A DNA stretch of 64,000 nt from Anniella stebbinsi (GCA_029215795.1 JARDYH010000003.1:262169562-262233561); one strand, 5' to 3'; shown: positions 20,662-30,654, counted from the first letter of the stretch. Translations and numbers: made by a program. Notes: generated by a model from the sequence alone, not told the origin.

Positions 20662-21155
20662 CAGTGGAGGCTGGTGGCTCCCATGTCAGTGAGGCAATGA
20701 ATCTGCTGCAGATTTCAGTCAGAATTCTAAAGGTGCACCTTGGAAGGCTCCTTTAAAGCAGGGGTTTTTTTAGTCTGCAGCTAGGCACAAAATGTGCAGT
20801 TGGGGGAAAATGTGCAGTTAGAAATCTGATTAATGTGCAGTTGAAAAAAGTGGTGAAAAAAAGACACGTGTTACGTGTTATGTGTATGTGTTTATTAAGA
20901 ACTGAGTATCCGTATGGCCCTGTCAATCTGTCTTTAAGTTTAAGGTGCTACTAGTGTTGGTGATAATCTGTCCAGTCCTGAAAGAGAAATCATGTGTTTG
21001 GCTTGGGTGGGGGCAGGGTGTGTGTGTCTGACAGAGCATTTGTGCAGTTGGAAAATTTGCTTTTTAAAAAACCCTGCTTTAAAGTTCTGACTGGTTCTAA
21101 CTGAAATCCAGAATGGATTTACAGTCCTACTGAAATCAGAGCCACCAGCCTCCAC
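20662..21155. mobile_element. Palindromic MITE (CAGTGGAGGCTGGTGGC type), split by a hAT element
   Basis: The left end CAGTGGAGGCTGGTGGCTCC faces GCCACCAGCCTCCAC at the right. Internal arms tttcagtcagaattctaaag and ggttctaactgaaatcc also pair. It is interrupted at 20759 by another element. Other copies: 29995, 42708, 47540 and 58190. Confidence 0.8.
20759..21076. mobile_element. hAT-like element inserted in a MITE, perfect 8-bp TSD
   Basis: Starts CAGGGGTTTTTTTAG and ends TTTTTAAAAAACCCTG. Flanked by perfect 8-bp ctttaaag at 20751-20758 and 21077-21084. The 318-bp interior has repeated tgtgcagttgg/tgtgcagttag motifs and a short GT-rich run. No transposase frame. Confidence 0.88.
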
Positions 21156-21349
21156 AGGTTCCATCTATTTAGCAAAAAACCTTTCAGAGTTGAGTGACGG
21201 GATCTGCAACATCACCTGACACAGCTCCTGTTCAAAAGTTCATCCTCTGGGCATTGAAAATAAGCATGACAAGTACCAAGGCCAGCTTTAGGCCGGACTG
21301 GGAGCAGCAGACTCAGGATCTGCTTGCAAGCTTCGTATTGCTGCCTGCA

Positions 21350-21435
21350 AAAGGAAGTTGTAGACTTGCAATAGGAAAGTCCTTGTCCATAGGATCCATA
21401 GACAGTCCCTGCCCATAGGGATCCATAGACAGTAC
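21350..21435. repeat. Minisatellite block A (ccataggatccatagacagt type)
   Basis: Three imperfect units of roughly 25-30 bp containing cc(c)atag-g-tccatagacagtcc or aataggaaagtcc. Related units recur at 21678-21755. Confidence 0.7.
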
Positions 21436-21471
21436 CACACTTTAGCCAGTACACCACGTTGGCTCGTAATT

Positions 21472-21567
21472 TTTTGTAATTTTTAATTTTTACTGTGTTG
21501 ACATTAAAGAATCCACATACATGGGTTCTTTAATGTCAACACAGTAAAAAAAATTTAAAAATTACAG
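21472..21567. repeat. Strong hairpin, ~40-bp arms
   Basis: ttactgtgttgacattaaag faces ctttaatgtcaacacagtaa around a short loop (aatccacatacatgggtt); AT-rich extensions also pair. It could be a small MITE or mariner-like remnant. Flanked on both sides by related minisatellite units. Confidence 0.8.
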
Positions 21568-21677
21568 TGAGATTCATGACTGTATTAGCGCTAAGTTAGT
21601 TTAGAAAAAATGTATTAGGACAGGTGAAAAGTGAGTGTATCGCATCATTTCTCACAGACCTGTATTCACATGTAGTT

Positions 21678-21755
21678 TATGCCCATAGGGAGCAATAGAC
21701 AGTCCCTGCCCATAGGAAGCAATAGGAAAGTCCCTGCCCATAGAAAGCAATAAGC
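21678..21755. repeat. Minisatellite block B (cccataggaagcaatag type)
   Basis: Units tgcccatagggagcaataga, tgcccataggaagcaatagg and tgcccatagaaagcaataag follow one another at 21678-21753, related to block A at 21350. Confidence 0.75.
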
Positions 21756-22030
21756 ATCCGCATTTACTGGATTAATAAAGGCTAATTCACAAGCAGACAT
21801 GCCACCAAAAACAGGTGTGGAGGTAAAAAGGGCAAAGGGAAGCCACCACACCCCCCAAATAAGCACCCCAGACCCAGGAAGGAATCATTCTCAGATGAAG
21901 CTGATTGGTGGGAGATGTAAACAGAGGTACTTCTTCACACAGCGCATAATTAATACGCTTTTAAAAAACTAAGGAAATTCAATGGGTCTTACTTTTGAGT
22001 AAATATCTATGTATGGAAATGCAGCCCGTG

Positions 22031-22641
22031 CAGGCTTGAAACTTGACCACAAACTTGATCACAATCTGCTACTTTAAGATACAAACAGGAAGAAAAAGCA
22101 TGTAACATAAAATGAGCTGTAATAATTAACATAATTCAGGATATTTTCTCATATCATCTTGTGTGCTTCCCAAATTAATCAGGGATATTTCATTCCAGTA
22201 GAACAATTTTTCAAGTTGTCTCCAAATACAGACACAAAACATGAATTGCTGCCTTTTTATTAGGCAGTCATAAAAAGTGTTTATCTCTGGACACTGGCCT
22301 TTCCTTAGTTCTTGAAAAGCACAAATTAGACTGATGATTACAAGTCAGAGACCATACCTACGGGGGCTTATTTATTAATCTGAAAAGTGAGTTCAACACA
22401 TATCACTAGATTTGATTTTATATTTGATTTCAACATGGTGTAACATCGTTGCTGACATTGGGTTGGATGTCAACTGTATAATATCAGGACATCTGTTACA
22501 CAAAGCCATGAAATTCAATAAACAAAAAACCTACGGTTTACAAAAACAACGTTAAGGCTCTACAGATTCCAACCAAGCACCAAAAAGCAGGGAAATTGGG
22601 AGTTAAGGCTCCCAAGCCTTAACACCACATCCTCCCTAAGG
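22031..22641. other. Unassigned AT-rich sequence
   Basis: No gene or repeat recognised. The last 8 bp (ccctaagg, 22634-22641) are the TSD of MITE copy 11. Confidence 0.35.
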
Positions 22642-22961
22642 TAGAGTGACCAGATAAAATCCAGGTCAGTGCTCATGTAACTTTAACAGTTGTAGAGAAA
22701 AGGGAATTTCAGCCAGTGTCATTTGTATGCAATTAGATCCTGGTGAAATTCCCTCTTCATCACAACAGTTAAAGTTGCAGGGGCCCTGCCTTCTTTTGTA
22801 TATGACAACTATAGTATATTGCATGCGCCTTTAACTGTTGTGATGAAGAGGGAATATCACCAGGAACTAATTGCATACAGATGACACTGGCTGAAATTCC
22901 CTTTTCTCTACAACTGTTAAAGTTACATGAGCCCTGACCTGGATTTTATCTGGTCAGCCTA
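22642..22961 (+). mobile_element. Palindromic hAT-like MITE, copy 11, with perfect 8-bp TSD
   Basis: A 320-bp element, TAGAGTGACCAGAT to ATCTGGTCAGCCTA, with perfect 8-bp ccctaagg at 22634-22641 and 22962-22969. Arms and nested hairpins are intact. Confidence 0.93.
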
Positions 22962-23119
22962 CCCTAAGGAGGCAGAAAGTGCAAGTGAAATTCTCATTCT
23001 CCCAAAGCAGATAAACCATGAGGACAGGTTGGAGAATACGATATGCAGAGGTGCCTGTGGGGTTGTGGAAAACTGATGACGAACAACTTAGGGCCACCTA
23101 TGTCTCTTTTTTTGTTTAG

Positions 23120-23212
23120 AGCAGCCCTTCCCCAACCTGGTGCCCTCCAAAGGTGTTGGACTACAACTCCCATCATTGCAAGTCAGTATATCCCATGGTC
23201 AGGAATGATGCT
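23120..23212. mobile_element. Half of a CAGGGGTGGGGAAC-type MITE
   Basis: cagcccttccccaacctggt, then ggtgttggactacaactccc and a right-hand piece atggtcaggaatgatg. The second half is missing or replaced by the repeat starting at 23216. Confidence 0.55.
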
Positions 23213-23215
23213 ACT

Positions 23216-23397
23216 TCTGGATTTGCCAGTTTCCCACCCTCTCCACCCCTATGGTGTGGAAAGGGCCAAAGTCTGAAGCCCCTGCAAGTTCACCCTTCTC
23301 AGGAGTGGGGTGGAGGAGCAAAACAAATGTTTCCCTGGATCTGTAATCTGAAGAATTCATAAAAGTCATGGGCTTGTTTGTTTGGCTCTAGGCAGGG
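23216..23397 (+). repeat. Dispersed repeat, inverted partner of 27185-27378
   Basis: Shares about 180 bp with the complement of 27185-27378, including agttcacccttctcaggagt, tttccctggatctgtaatct and gtttgtttggctctaggcag. It contains ccctatggtgtggaaagggc, the terminal block of the MITE at 39751. Looks transposon-derived. Confidence 0.75.
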
Positions 23398-23865
23398 GTG
23401 ATCTTTTTTAAAGTTAAAAAGAGGTGTAGTTGTATTTGTTTTCTTGGGCAAATTGTTTCTGAGTCTCATCGCTTTGCCTTGTTTGAAGGGGGGGAAGGGG
23501 CTTAGGAAATTGTTATATTCCAGCAACACTGGCAAAATTTCATCTGGACCAAAACAGGCATTGCTTTAAATCTGTGCCTAGCAGCTATGTCTTTTTCATT
23601 TTTACACTAAAATAGGTGCAGGGCTCCTAATTCAGATCAATATCCTACCGTGGTGGGTAGAAGAGTGATTAAGATGTAGATTGCCCCCCTGCACCTACTC
23701 TAGAGTAAAAATTAATTAAAGTCATAGCTGCTAGACATAGAGTTAAAGTAATGTTGGTCCTCTGTCTGGTTTCCTTAAGCCTGTATGTGCAGCTGCTGTG
23801 TGGAGATTGCTCCCAAGTAAATGTGCATAGGATTACACTGAGAACCAGCATGGTGTAATGGTTAG

Positions 23866-24085
23866 TGGGGTGATGTACAAAAAGGAGAACAGGGCTCCTG
23901 TATCTTTAACAGTTGTATAGAAAAGGGAATTTCAGCAGGTGTCATTTGTATGCATGCAGCACCTGGTGAAATTCCCTCCTCATCACAGCAGTTAAAGCTG
24001 CAGGAATATAGCTAGAGTGACCAGATACACAAGAGGGTAGGGCTCCTGCAGCTTTAACTGTCCTCCTTTCCATATGGTCAGCCTA
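23866..24085. mobile_element. Palindromic hAT-like MITE, copy 12 (internally deleted), inside a SINE
   Basis: A 220-bp element from TGGGGTGATGTAC to CATATGGTCAGCCTA with the right half shortened. Flanks atggttag (23858-23865) and gtggttag (24086-24093) match at 7 of 8 and correspond to the duplicated SINE A-box region. Belongs to the GCATGCAGCACC subfamily. Confidence 0.85.
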
Positions 24086-24290
24086 GTGGTTAGAGTGTTG
24101 GACTGGGAGTCAGGAGATCCCGGTTCTAGTCCCCACTCAGCCATGGAAGCTCATCAGGTGACTTTGGGCCAGTCACAGACTCTCAGCCCAACCTACCTCA
24201 CCGGGTTGTTGTTGTGAAGATTAAATGGAAAGGAGGAGGATTAGGCACACCACCTTGGGTTCCTTTAAGGAAAGAAGGTGGGATATAAAT

Positions 24291-24987
24291 TAGGGTGACC
24301 ATCCGCCCGGATTTGTCCGGACATGCCCGGGAAATGGGGAGCAAATCCGCATCCGGGCGGAAAAACTGTTTTGGGGGGCCAAATCCAGAAATTTAGCCCC
24401 CCAAAATGGTGACCAGATGGCCCTGGGGCGATCCGGGCCAATCGGGGGCCGATGGGGGCAAACCGGGGCGGCGGGGGGTCACGCGGCAGTGGCGGGAGGT
24501 GCGGGGGCGGCGCAGCACGGGTGGGGGGCAGCGTGGCGCGGGGGGGGCGGCGCGGGGGGGCGCAGCGTGGGGGCGGCGCAGCGCGGGTGGGGCAGACGGC
24601 CTGCGCGGGGCGGGCGGCGGCGCGAGGCACTTACCTGCTCGGGCGTCCGCTTCCCTCCGGTGCTCGGAATCTACTGAGAAACAGGCTTCGCGGCCTGTCC
24701 CTCAATAGCGCGCCGGGTGATGACGTCATCACCCGGCGCACTACTGAGAGACAGACCAGAAAGCCTGTTTCTCAGTAGATTCCGAGCACCGGAGGGAAGC
24801 GGGCGCCCCAGCCAGTAAGGTGCGCGGGGCGGGGGGCGCGGGGGGCGGCAGGGGGTAGGGGGGTGGCACGGGGTAGGGGGGCGGGGGGCAGCGCGGGGCG
24901 GGGCGGGCACGCGGTGGGGGGGTTGTTTTGGGTGGGTGGGATGGCGGGGGGGTCCGGGATTTTGATCCTCAAAATCTGGTCACCCTA
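24291..24987. mobile_element. GC-rich hAT-like element with CRE palindrome and perfect 8-bp TSD
   Basis: A 697-bp element starting TAGGGTGACCATCC and ending AAATCTGGTCACCCTA, flanked by perfect 8-bp atataaat at 24283-24290 and 24988-24995 in the SINE tail. The interior is CpG-rich. A long inverted repeat spans about 24625-24830, centred on gggtgatgacgtcatcaccc, which holds a perfect TGACGTCA at 24721-24728. The long GC frames are not genes. Confidence 0.92.
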
Positions 24988-25015
24988 ATATAAATGCAAT
25001 AAATAAATCAGTTAA

Positions 25016-25609
25016 ATAAGCTTTAGAAAGGGGGTGTAGATAAAGGAAGGAATTGGAAAATGTGTGTGAGAGAGAGACAGGGAGAGAGTGTGGGAGATGT
25101 TATCCTTTTGCAACTGGCTGCAATACATTCACTCTGAACCAGAATGTGGCCTCATTTTGCCTTTCTCTGAAATGGATTTCTGTCGCAGCAGAAAAATTAG
25201 AGTTCAAAGCAGTCATTTTGTGAGTTACCTCTGCCTACCCCTGGCTAAGGATACTGTTAACTGCCCTTCTTTCTGCCCCATCAGACACAAGGGACACCAG
25301 CCACCACTAGCTGTAGGTCCCACTTCAACATCTGGTTTCTAGTCTTAAAGATGAGTCATAATGTGATGTTTGTGCATGCCTGTTTCTCTCTGGATTTCAC
25401 CTGATACCATAAGGTGTAATGAGATTCAAGGAGAGGTTTTGGAGTGTGAGGGCTATAGAAACATGAATGCCATTGGCTTGTTGCAACCATGTTAAAATAG
25501 CAGAAGTATACATGCTCTGTACAAGGGAGAGGACCTTTTCAATGGTGGCCCCATACCTCTGAAATCAGCTCCCATCAGGGTTTCATCAGGCCTCTTTTTT
25601 CAGGTCTTC
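25016..25609. other. Unassigned sequence
   Basis: Short GA-rich run near 25066-25090; otherwise no repeat or gene. The stretch 25525-25615 (aggaccttttcaatggtggc, cctctgaaatcagctcccat) may be a decayed LINE C-terminal end. Confidence 0.35.
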
Positions 25610-26036
25610 AAGAGGGAGCCCGTGTTCTCCAAAAATGATCACAAACTTCCAAACTTGCATTCACAAACTATTCACTTAAAAAGATGTCCACTTTTTAAAA
25701 CGTACATATTTTAAATACACAATTTAAAGAGTGCATTTTTAAAAAAGTAAAAGGTGCACACTTTTAAAATGCATGTTTTTCACGACGGGGAAAGTATACA
25801 CTTTTTAAAATGCCCACGTGAAGAAATGCATACTTTTAAAAATGCACAACTTCTAAAAATGCACATTTTCAAGTTTCAGTCAATTAGGGGAAAGTGTATC
25901 TTTTTCAAAGATGGTCATTTCTCCCATTTGAAATATGCACTTTCTCCCCGGAAAAAAGAAGGTTGCAAACAAGAACGGGAGCGAGCCGAACTGAGCACTG
26001 ATTTCAATGAGCTCAAGCACCCCTGTATCTCCCATC
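25610..26036. mobile_element. AT-rich degenerate element ending CCCATCCCTA
   Basis: Composed of irregular repeats of gcacacttttaaaatgca-like units and ending ctcccatcccta. The layout is shared by 40548-40985. The end resembles the TGCACANCCCTA/CATCCCTA termini of other hAT-like elements in the window. The left boundary is unknown. Confidence 0.45.
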
Positions 26037-26520
26037 CCTAAATATGAATATCACAATAGCAGCCCAATAAAACACTTTTTTTTCCTTGACTTTCATTTGA
26101 AAATAATTTACTGGCTCCGTAGGTTCATTCATGGCAACCCACTGGGAAAGCTGCAACGTAGACCATGCCAAGCAAATATAGCTGCTGCACTGACACATGT
26201 ATATGATGTGAAAAATGACAAACTATTTTCATTGGAAGTGAAAGCAATACAGATTAACAGACTCAGCGGGCTGAATGCTTGGCCTCTTTTCACACTAGCT
26301 TCAGTACATGCTCATACACTCTCGGTGGATGGCCAATTAATCCAAGTCCTTGTGAAACACTTTCATCCTCACCACAGAGGCATAGAAACCTTTCTGAGAT
26401 TATTTGAGGGCATGCATTGCATTAAAGGCAACATCAAAGCACCAACTTTACTAAATAAAGATTATGCCTTCCCTCTAGTGGAACTTGTTAAGTCAACAAT
26501 AAGGAAATTTTAGAGTAGTT
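26037..26520 (+). other. Unassigned; contains an open frame of unknown status
   Basis: A frame from 26007 to 26513 (168 codons) crosses this segment. It has no domain I recognise, no low-complexity bias and no obvious repeat relative. Its start overlaps the AT-rich element. It could be chance or a transposon or host remnant; I do not assign a function. Confidence 0.25.
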
Positions 26521-26740
26521 TGGACTAGAGATGTGAAGGCCCAGAAAAAAAACCGGTAAAATTTGGGGGAGGGGGAACTGTGGGTTTTTACATTTTTTTC
26601 TGAAGCCGTTTGTTTGTTTGTTTGTTTGTTTCGTTTGTTTTTCCGAAAAAATGGAAAAATTGAAAAAAATGATGAAAAAAATGGATTATGGAATGTTTTA
26701 TTTTAGCAATGATGAATAAAATGTTTAAGACAAGGTGTTC
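26521..26740. mobile_element. Possible hAT-like left end (TAGAGATGTGAAGG) with degenerate interior
   Basis: ctagagatgtgaaggcccag followed by A/T-rich text with a (TTTG)n run near 26610-26640 and repeated gaaaaaatg units. It resembles the complement of the CATCCCTA ends. No right end or TSD was found. Confidence 0.3.
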
Positions 26741-27184
26741 ATATATTTACTTCTCCAAATGATTTCTAAAAACTATGTACAGTATCAGATTATTACAATT
26801 TCTGTGCACCGAGGACAAGCGAGTCCTAGGTTGCAAACTGAGACTACAGCTCTCAAATACAAGAGCAAGATGCATTTCTGCCTCTAGGGGGCACTGCCAT
26901 TGAAACAGAGACTGGAACTGAGGCCCTTTCCGCACCAGCCATTTTCCCCGGGGCTGCCCCTACCTGATTGCGGAGACGCACGGAGCATCCAGCGAACAGG
27001 TAGGGAGTTAGGCAGCAGGCAAGCACTCGTGAATCATGCGGCATTTGGCAAACAGGTCTGATAAGCACACAGCAGCTTGGAGAATGGAGTCCGGGAGGCT
27101 GAGCCGGGGAGGGGGGATCCAGGACATCCTGGGGATGGCGAAATTGGGTCACCTTCCCTCCTGATGGCCTCGGAGCCGCGCGGT

Positions 27185-27378
27185 CCCTGCCTAGAGCCAA
27201 ACAAACAAGCTCATGACTTTTATGAACTCTTCAGATTACAGATCCAGGGAAACATTTGTTATGCTCCTCCACCCCAGTCCTGCAAAGGGTGAACTTGCAG
27301 GGGCTTCAGTACTTACTCAAACCTCAGACCTTTCCACACCATAGAGGTGGAGAGGGCGGGAAGGCAGCAAACCCGGAA
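27185..27378 (-). repeat. Dispersed repeat, inverted partner of 23216-23397
   Basis: ccctgcctagagccaaacaa to gaggtggagagggcggg is the complement of 23216-23397 with scattered differences and a small insertion (tactcaaacc region). The two copies are about 3.8 kb apart in inverted orientation. Confidence 0.75.
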
Positions 27379-27399
27379 GAAGCCAGACTCTACCACCAG

Positions 27400-28659
27400 C
27401 CCTCTTGGACTCCTGTGACATTCCTAAACATATGTGTCAATATAAGTGATGCCCATAGACTTGGCTTCAGTAGGGAATCACTCCCATTAGCAGCTTCAAA
27501 GAGAAGGACATTTGTGGTGCTGGAGGAAAGAAACAACAGAATTTCTCCCCTTAGCTAGCAAGTTGAGGTCTGCAGCCCAGCACAGGTCTACAGCAAAGCT
27601 GATGGAATCGCTTAAAATACAGAGGCAGGACTCACCCTTAAATGGCTTTTAGATTAAAACAAATGTTTGTTAAATACAGAGTGGCTTTTTCCATTGTCCA
27701 TAAACAATAGCTGCCGCATTAAATATCAGGGACACCTCAATGGTTTTTAAATCATTCCTGTTCTTTATCTTCCATAACGTTTCCTTATTACAGCCCATCC
27801 AATTCATCTTGTCGCCATCCCGAAACTCACGCTACAGGACACTAAAATGAATACATTATTAGATAATGGGATGCGCCTCTGTGTATCTGAAATATAGACG
27901 AATAATTCCCTAAGGGTGATGAGCAGGAGCTGCAGCCCATCTAATTTATTTAAATGCATACACATGGTTCAAAACATATAATATCCTGGCTGAACAAGGC
28001 AAGCTTAACCTTGACCGGGTGATTATAATTTCAGCATGGGCTGCTCAACTCAGGCCATGCCTGGGGAACGTTTTGTATCAAAGGCATTGTTAAAATAGGC
28101 AGCCCTGTGCAGCATGGCATCTGCTTCATGTGAACATGATTAGAGACATGGTTGAGCCACTAAAAGGTGCTGGTGGCTAGGCTTTGCACCTTTATACTTC
28201 ACACAATTCAGGGGGGAGGGTTGTCTATATGTGGGGAAAGCCCTGCGGTGGCTGTGGATCTGAGCCACATCAGACGACGCAAGCGCAGATGCGTGGCTGA
28301 AAAGTTGGGGAGTCACCCCCTGACTTTTCCAGCCGGAATGAGGTCAGCCCGGCTCTTCCACCAGTCTGTCTTCTCTCAAAGCCACTCCAGGGGCTTTCCC
28401 GGGCAGAAGGTGACCTCGTATTAGTCGCCGGGAGCCACGGGAGGGGGAGGGGGTAGGCCCCATGAGCCTAATGAAGAAGGGGGAGGAGGAGGAGAAGCTA
28501 AAAAAGGAGCAACTCCCTGTGCAAGTTTCACTCCTCATCCTCATCCTCTTTCAGGTATTTGCGAAAGTCTTTTGTTTTACTATGAAATCCTTACGCTCTT
28601 ATCAAAGTTTAGTTCACAGTTTCATCGTTCACTCAGATCTGCCAATATAGCCTCTATGC
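27400..28659. other. Unassigned sequence
   Basis: No gene identified. Around 28200-28460 is a GC-richer stretch with gggaaagccctgcggtggct that may be transposon-derived, but no boundaries were found. Confidence 0.35.
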
Positions 28660-29081
28660 CTTTTACCATGGTTTGGGTCCAGGTTACCTGCGGGATCGCC
28701 TTCTCCCGTACAATCCGCCCCGCACGCTCAGGTCCTCTGGGAAGAACTTACTGCGGTCGGCCAAGACTAGGCTGACAACTGTTACCCAGAGGACCTTCTC
28801 TTCTGCCGCTCCCAGACTGTGGAATGACCTGCCGGAGGAGACTCGTCAACTTAACAGTCTTTTAGAATTTAAGAAAGCTATAAAGACTGTTCTCTTCCGG
28901 CAGGCATATCCAGTGTAATTTTTAGAATGTTTTAAGGATGTTTTAGGATGTTTTAATGATGTTTTAGGATGTTTTAATGCAGTTTTAATAATATTTGTCA
29001 TGTTTTAATTAGTTTTATGTATTTTATCATGCTGTTGTTCCCCGCCTCGATCTAGATGGAGAGGCGGGTAAGAAATAAATC

Positions 29082-29113
<32 letters not shown>
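28660..29113 (+). mobile_element. L2-type LINE 3' end (second subfamily)
   Basis: Encodes a remnant of the ORF2 C-terminus (TVTQRTFSSAAPRLWNDLPE, LEFKKAIKTVLFRQAYPV) followed by a 3' UTR with repeated ggatgttttaatgatgtttt and a tail cctcgatctagatggagagg then (ATT)n at 29085-29113. Matches 54840-55235 and 33720-33918. This subfamily ends in an ATT repeat, not an AATA one. Confidence 0.85.
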
Positions 29114-29114
<1 letters not shown>

Positions 29115-29170
29115 ACACTTCCATGCCACTTTCATAGTGCAATATCCTGCTTGGTGTAGATGGGTCTGTA
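29114..29170. mobile_element. Fragment of the CCAAGCAGGATATAG MITE family
   Basis: tgccactttcatagtgcaat and atcctgcttggtgtagatgg match the right arm of 38259-38439. Confidence 0.6.
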
Positions 29171-29174
29171 GCTA

Positions 29175-29740
29175 TAAGGGAAAAATATTTATTTATTTAT
29201 TTATTTATTTATATAAACATTTGTATCCCACCCTATATCCCTGGGATCTCAGGACGGCAAACAAATAAAATCATACAAACATTAAATATACACAGCTAAA
29301 AGCAAATTAAACCATTAATCAAGCTAAAACCAGTATAAAATTTTAAAGCAGTAAAAACCAATTAAACCAATTAAAACTATGTGCAAGCTTGATGAATTTA
29401 GCCATCAAAGGCTTTGTTTAAAAGCCATGTCTTCACTTGGCACCAAAATGAAGCCAGCACCAGCACAGGTCAGGCCTCCAAGGGGAGGGCATTCCACAGC
29501 CAGGGTGCCACAACAGAGAAAGCCCTCTCCCATGTCCCACCATAGTGTATGTCTCATGTTGGTGGGATGCAGAGGAGGTCTCCTTCAGCAGATCTCAAGT
29601 TTCAGGCAGGCATAAATAGGGAGAGGCACTCCCTCAAGTACAGAGATCCCAAGCCATTTAGGGCTTTAAATGTCATTGTCTTTTGGAGCATCCTGTTTCA
29701 TAAAGGCTTCGCTCCTGAAGCGTGGCTGTAGCCTCAATCT
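29175..29740 (-). mobile_element. L2-type LINE, C-terminal end and 3' UTR
   Basis: Tail (tttatttatttatttattta at 29193) and 3' UTR on the complement, then coding remnant: ggcattccacagccagggtg, cctctcccatgtcccaccat, aagccatttagggctttaaa. It provides the unoccupied version of the site hit by MITE copy 10. Confidence 0.82.
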
Positions 29741-29994
29741 CCCCCTTCCTGGTAATGTGAGTGTGGCCTGGGCTGCCCCCCTCCAATGCCTGGGCTTGTG
29801 AGCCCTGGTAAAGTTTACCCTTACTTCCCTCATGCTTGGGTCCTGGCTGTACCAAACACATGAAGAGGGGGATGAGGGTGAAGTAACACAGAGCCACAAC
29901 TGTGAAGAGGGTAGACGGTCAGAGTCAAATGGCTGCTCAGTCATTGGATAGTCATAAGCAAGTTGCTAGCCCTCAGTTGGACTTCTCCCACAGG

Positions 29995-30204
29995 CAGTGG
30001 AGGCTGGAGACTCTTATGTCAGTGGGGCAGGGAATCTTCTCTGCGTTTCAGTCAGAGCCACTCAGAACTCTAAAGGAGCTACTCGAAGTGCTGAACCCTA
30101 TGCCCAAAATAGGTTCAAGCCCTTAGATATCTCCTTTAGTGTTGTGACTGAAACCCAGAGTGGTTCCAGCACTACACTAACTTACGAGCCACCTGCCTCC
30201 ACTG
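29995..30204. mobile_element. Palindromic MITE (CAGTGGAGGCTGG type) with 8-bp TSD
   Basis: A 210-bp element, CAGTGGAGGCTGGAG to CACCTGCCTCCACTG. Flanks cccacagg (29987-29994) and ctcacagg (30205-30212) match at 7 of 8. Arms cgtttcagtcagagccactc and gactgaaacccagagtggtt pair. This is the most complete copy of the family in the window. Confidence 0.87.
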
Positions 30205-30240
30205 CTCACAGGATTTTTGTGAGAATCAAATGGAACATAG

Positions 30241-30620
30241 GAATAATAATAATTATTATTATTATTATTATTATTTATTGCATTTGTATACCGCCCCATA
30301 GCCGAAGCTCTCTGGGCCGTCTACATAAGATTAAAACACTTAAAAACAACATACAAGAATTAAAACTGCAAAAACACACAATATACACATACATTTAAAA
30401 CCATTATAATAACTTAAAAAGCTATAAGCCTAAAAACAAAACAGACCCAGGCTCATCAGATATTGCTAAATGCCTGAGAGAAGAGGAAATTCTTGACCAG
30501 GCGCCGAAAAGATAACAATGTTTACTCCAGGCAGGCCTCATTGGGGAGTTCATTCCACAGTTGGGGGAGGGGGGGCACCACAGAGAAGGCCCTCTCCCTT
30601 GTTGCCGAAGTCAACAACAA
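30241..30620 (-). mobile_element. L2-type LINE 3' end
   Basis: Plus strand shows (ATT)n, then tttgtataccgccccatagc and, further on, gcgccgaaaagataacaatg, cattccacagttggggg and cagagaaggccctctccctt. This is the complement of 50930-51240 in the full L2. Confidence 0.87.
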
Positions 30621-30654
30621 GTCAGTATTGGGAAGTCAATATTATCTACACCGG

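Larger units (their letters stand above)
23846..25015 (+). mobile_element. tRNA-derived SINE split by two hAT-like elements
   Basis: The SINE pieces are 23846-23865 (head, accagcatggtgtaatggtt), 24094-24290 (B box GGTTCTAGTCCCC at about 24121, CORE-like part, tail up to gtgggatataaat) and 24996-25015 (gcaataaataaatcagttaa). MITE copy 12 lies in the head and a GC-rich hAT-like element in the tail. The intact copy at 39032-39270 shows the uninterrupted order. Confidence 0.85.

Noticed and set aside
23846..24140. A tRNA-like A box and B box, considered as a functional tRNA gene
   Set aside because: The boxes belong to a dispersed SINE with a CORE-like body and LINE-like tail; the cloverleaf is not maintained and the head is split by a MITE.
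24265..24910. Several overlapping GC-rich frames on both strands
   Set aside because: All fall within or overlap the transposon 24291-24987 and reflect lack of AT-rich stop codons in high-GC sequence.
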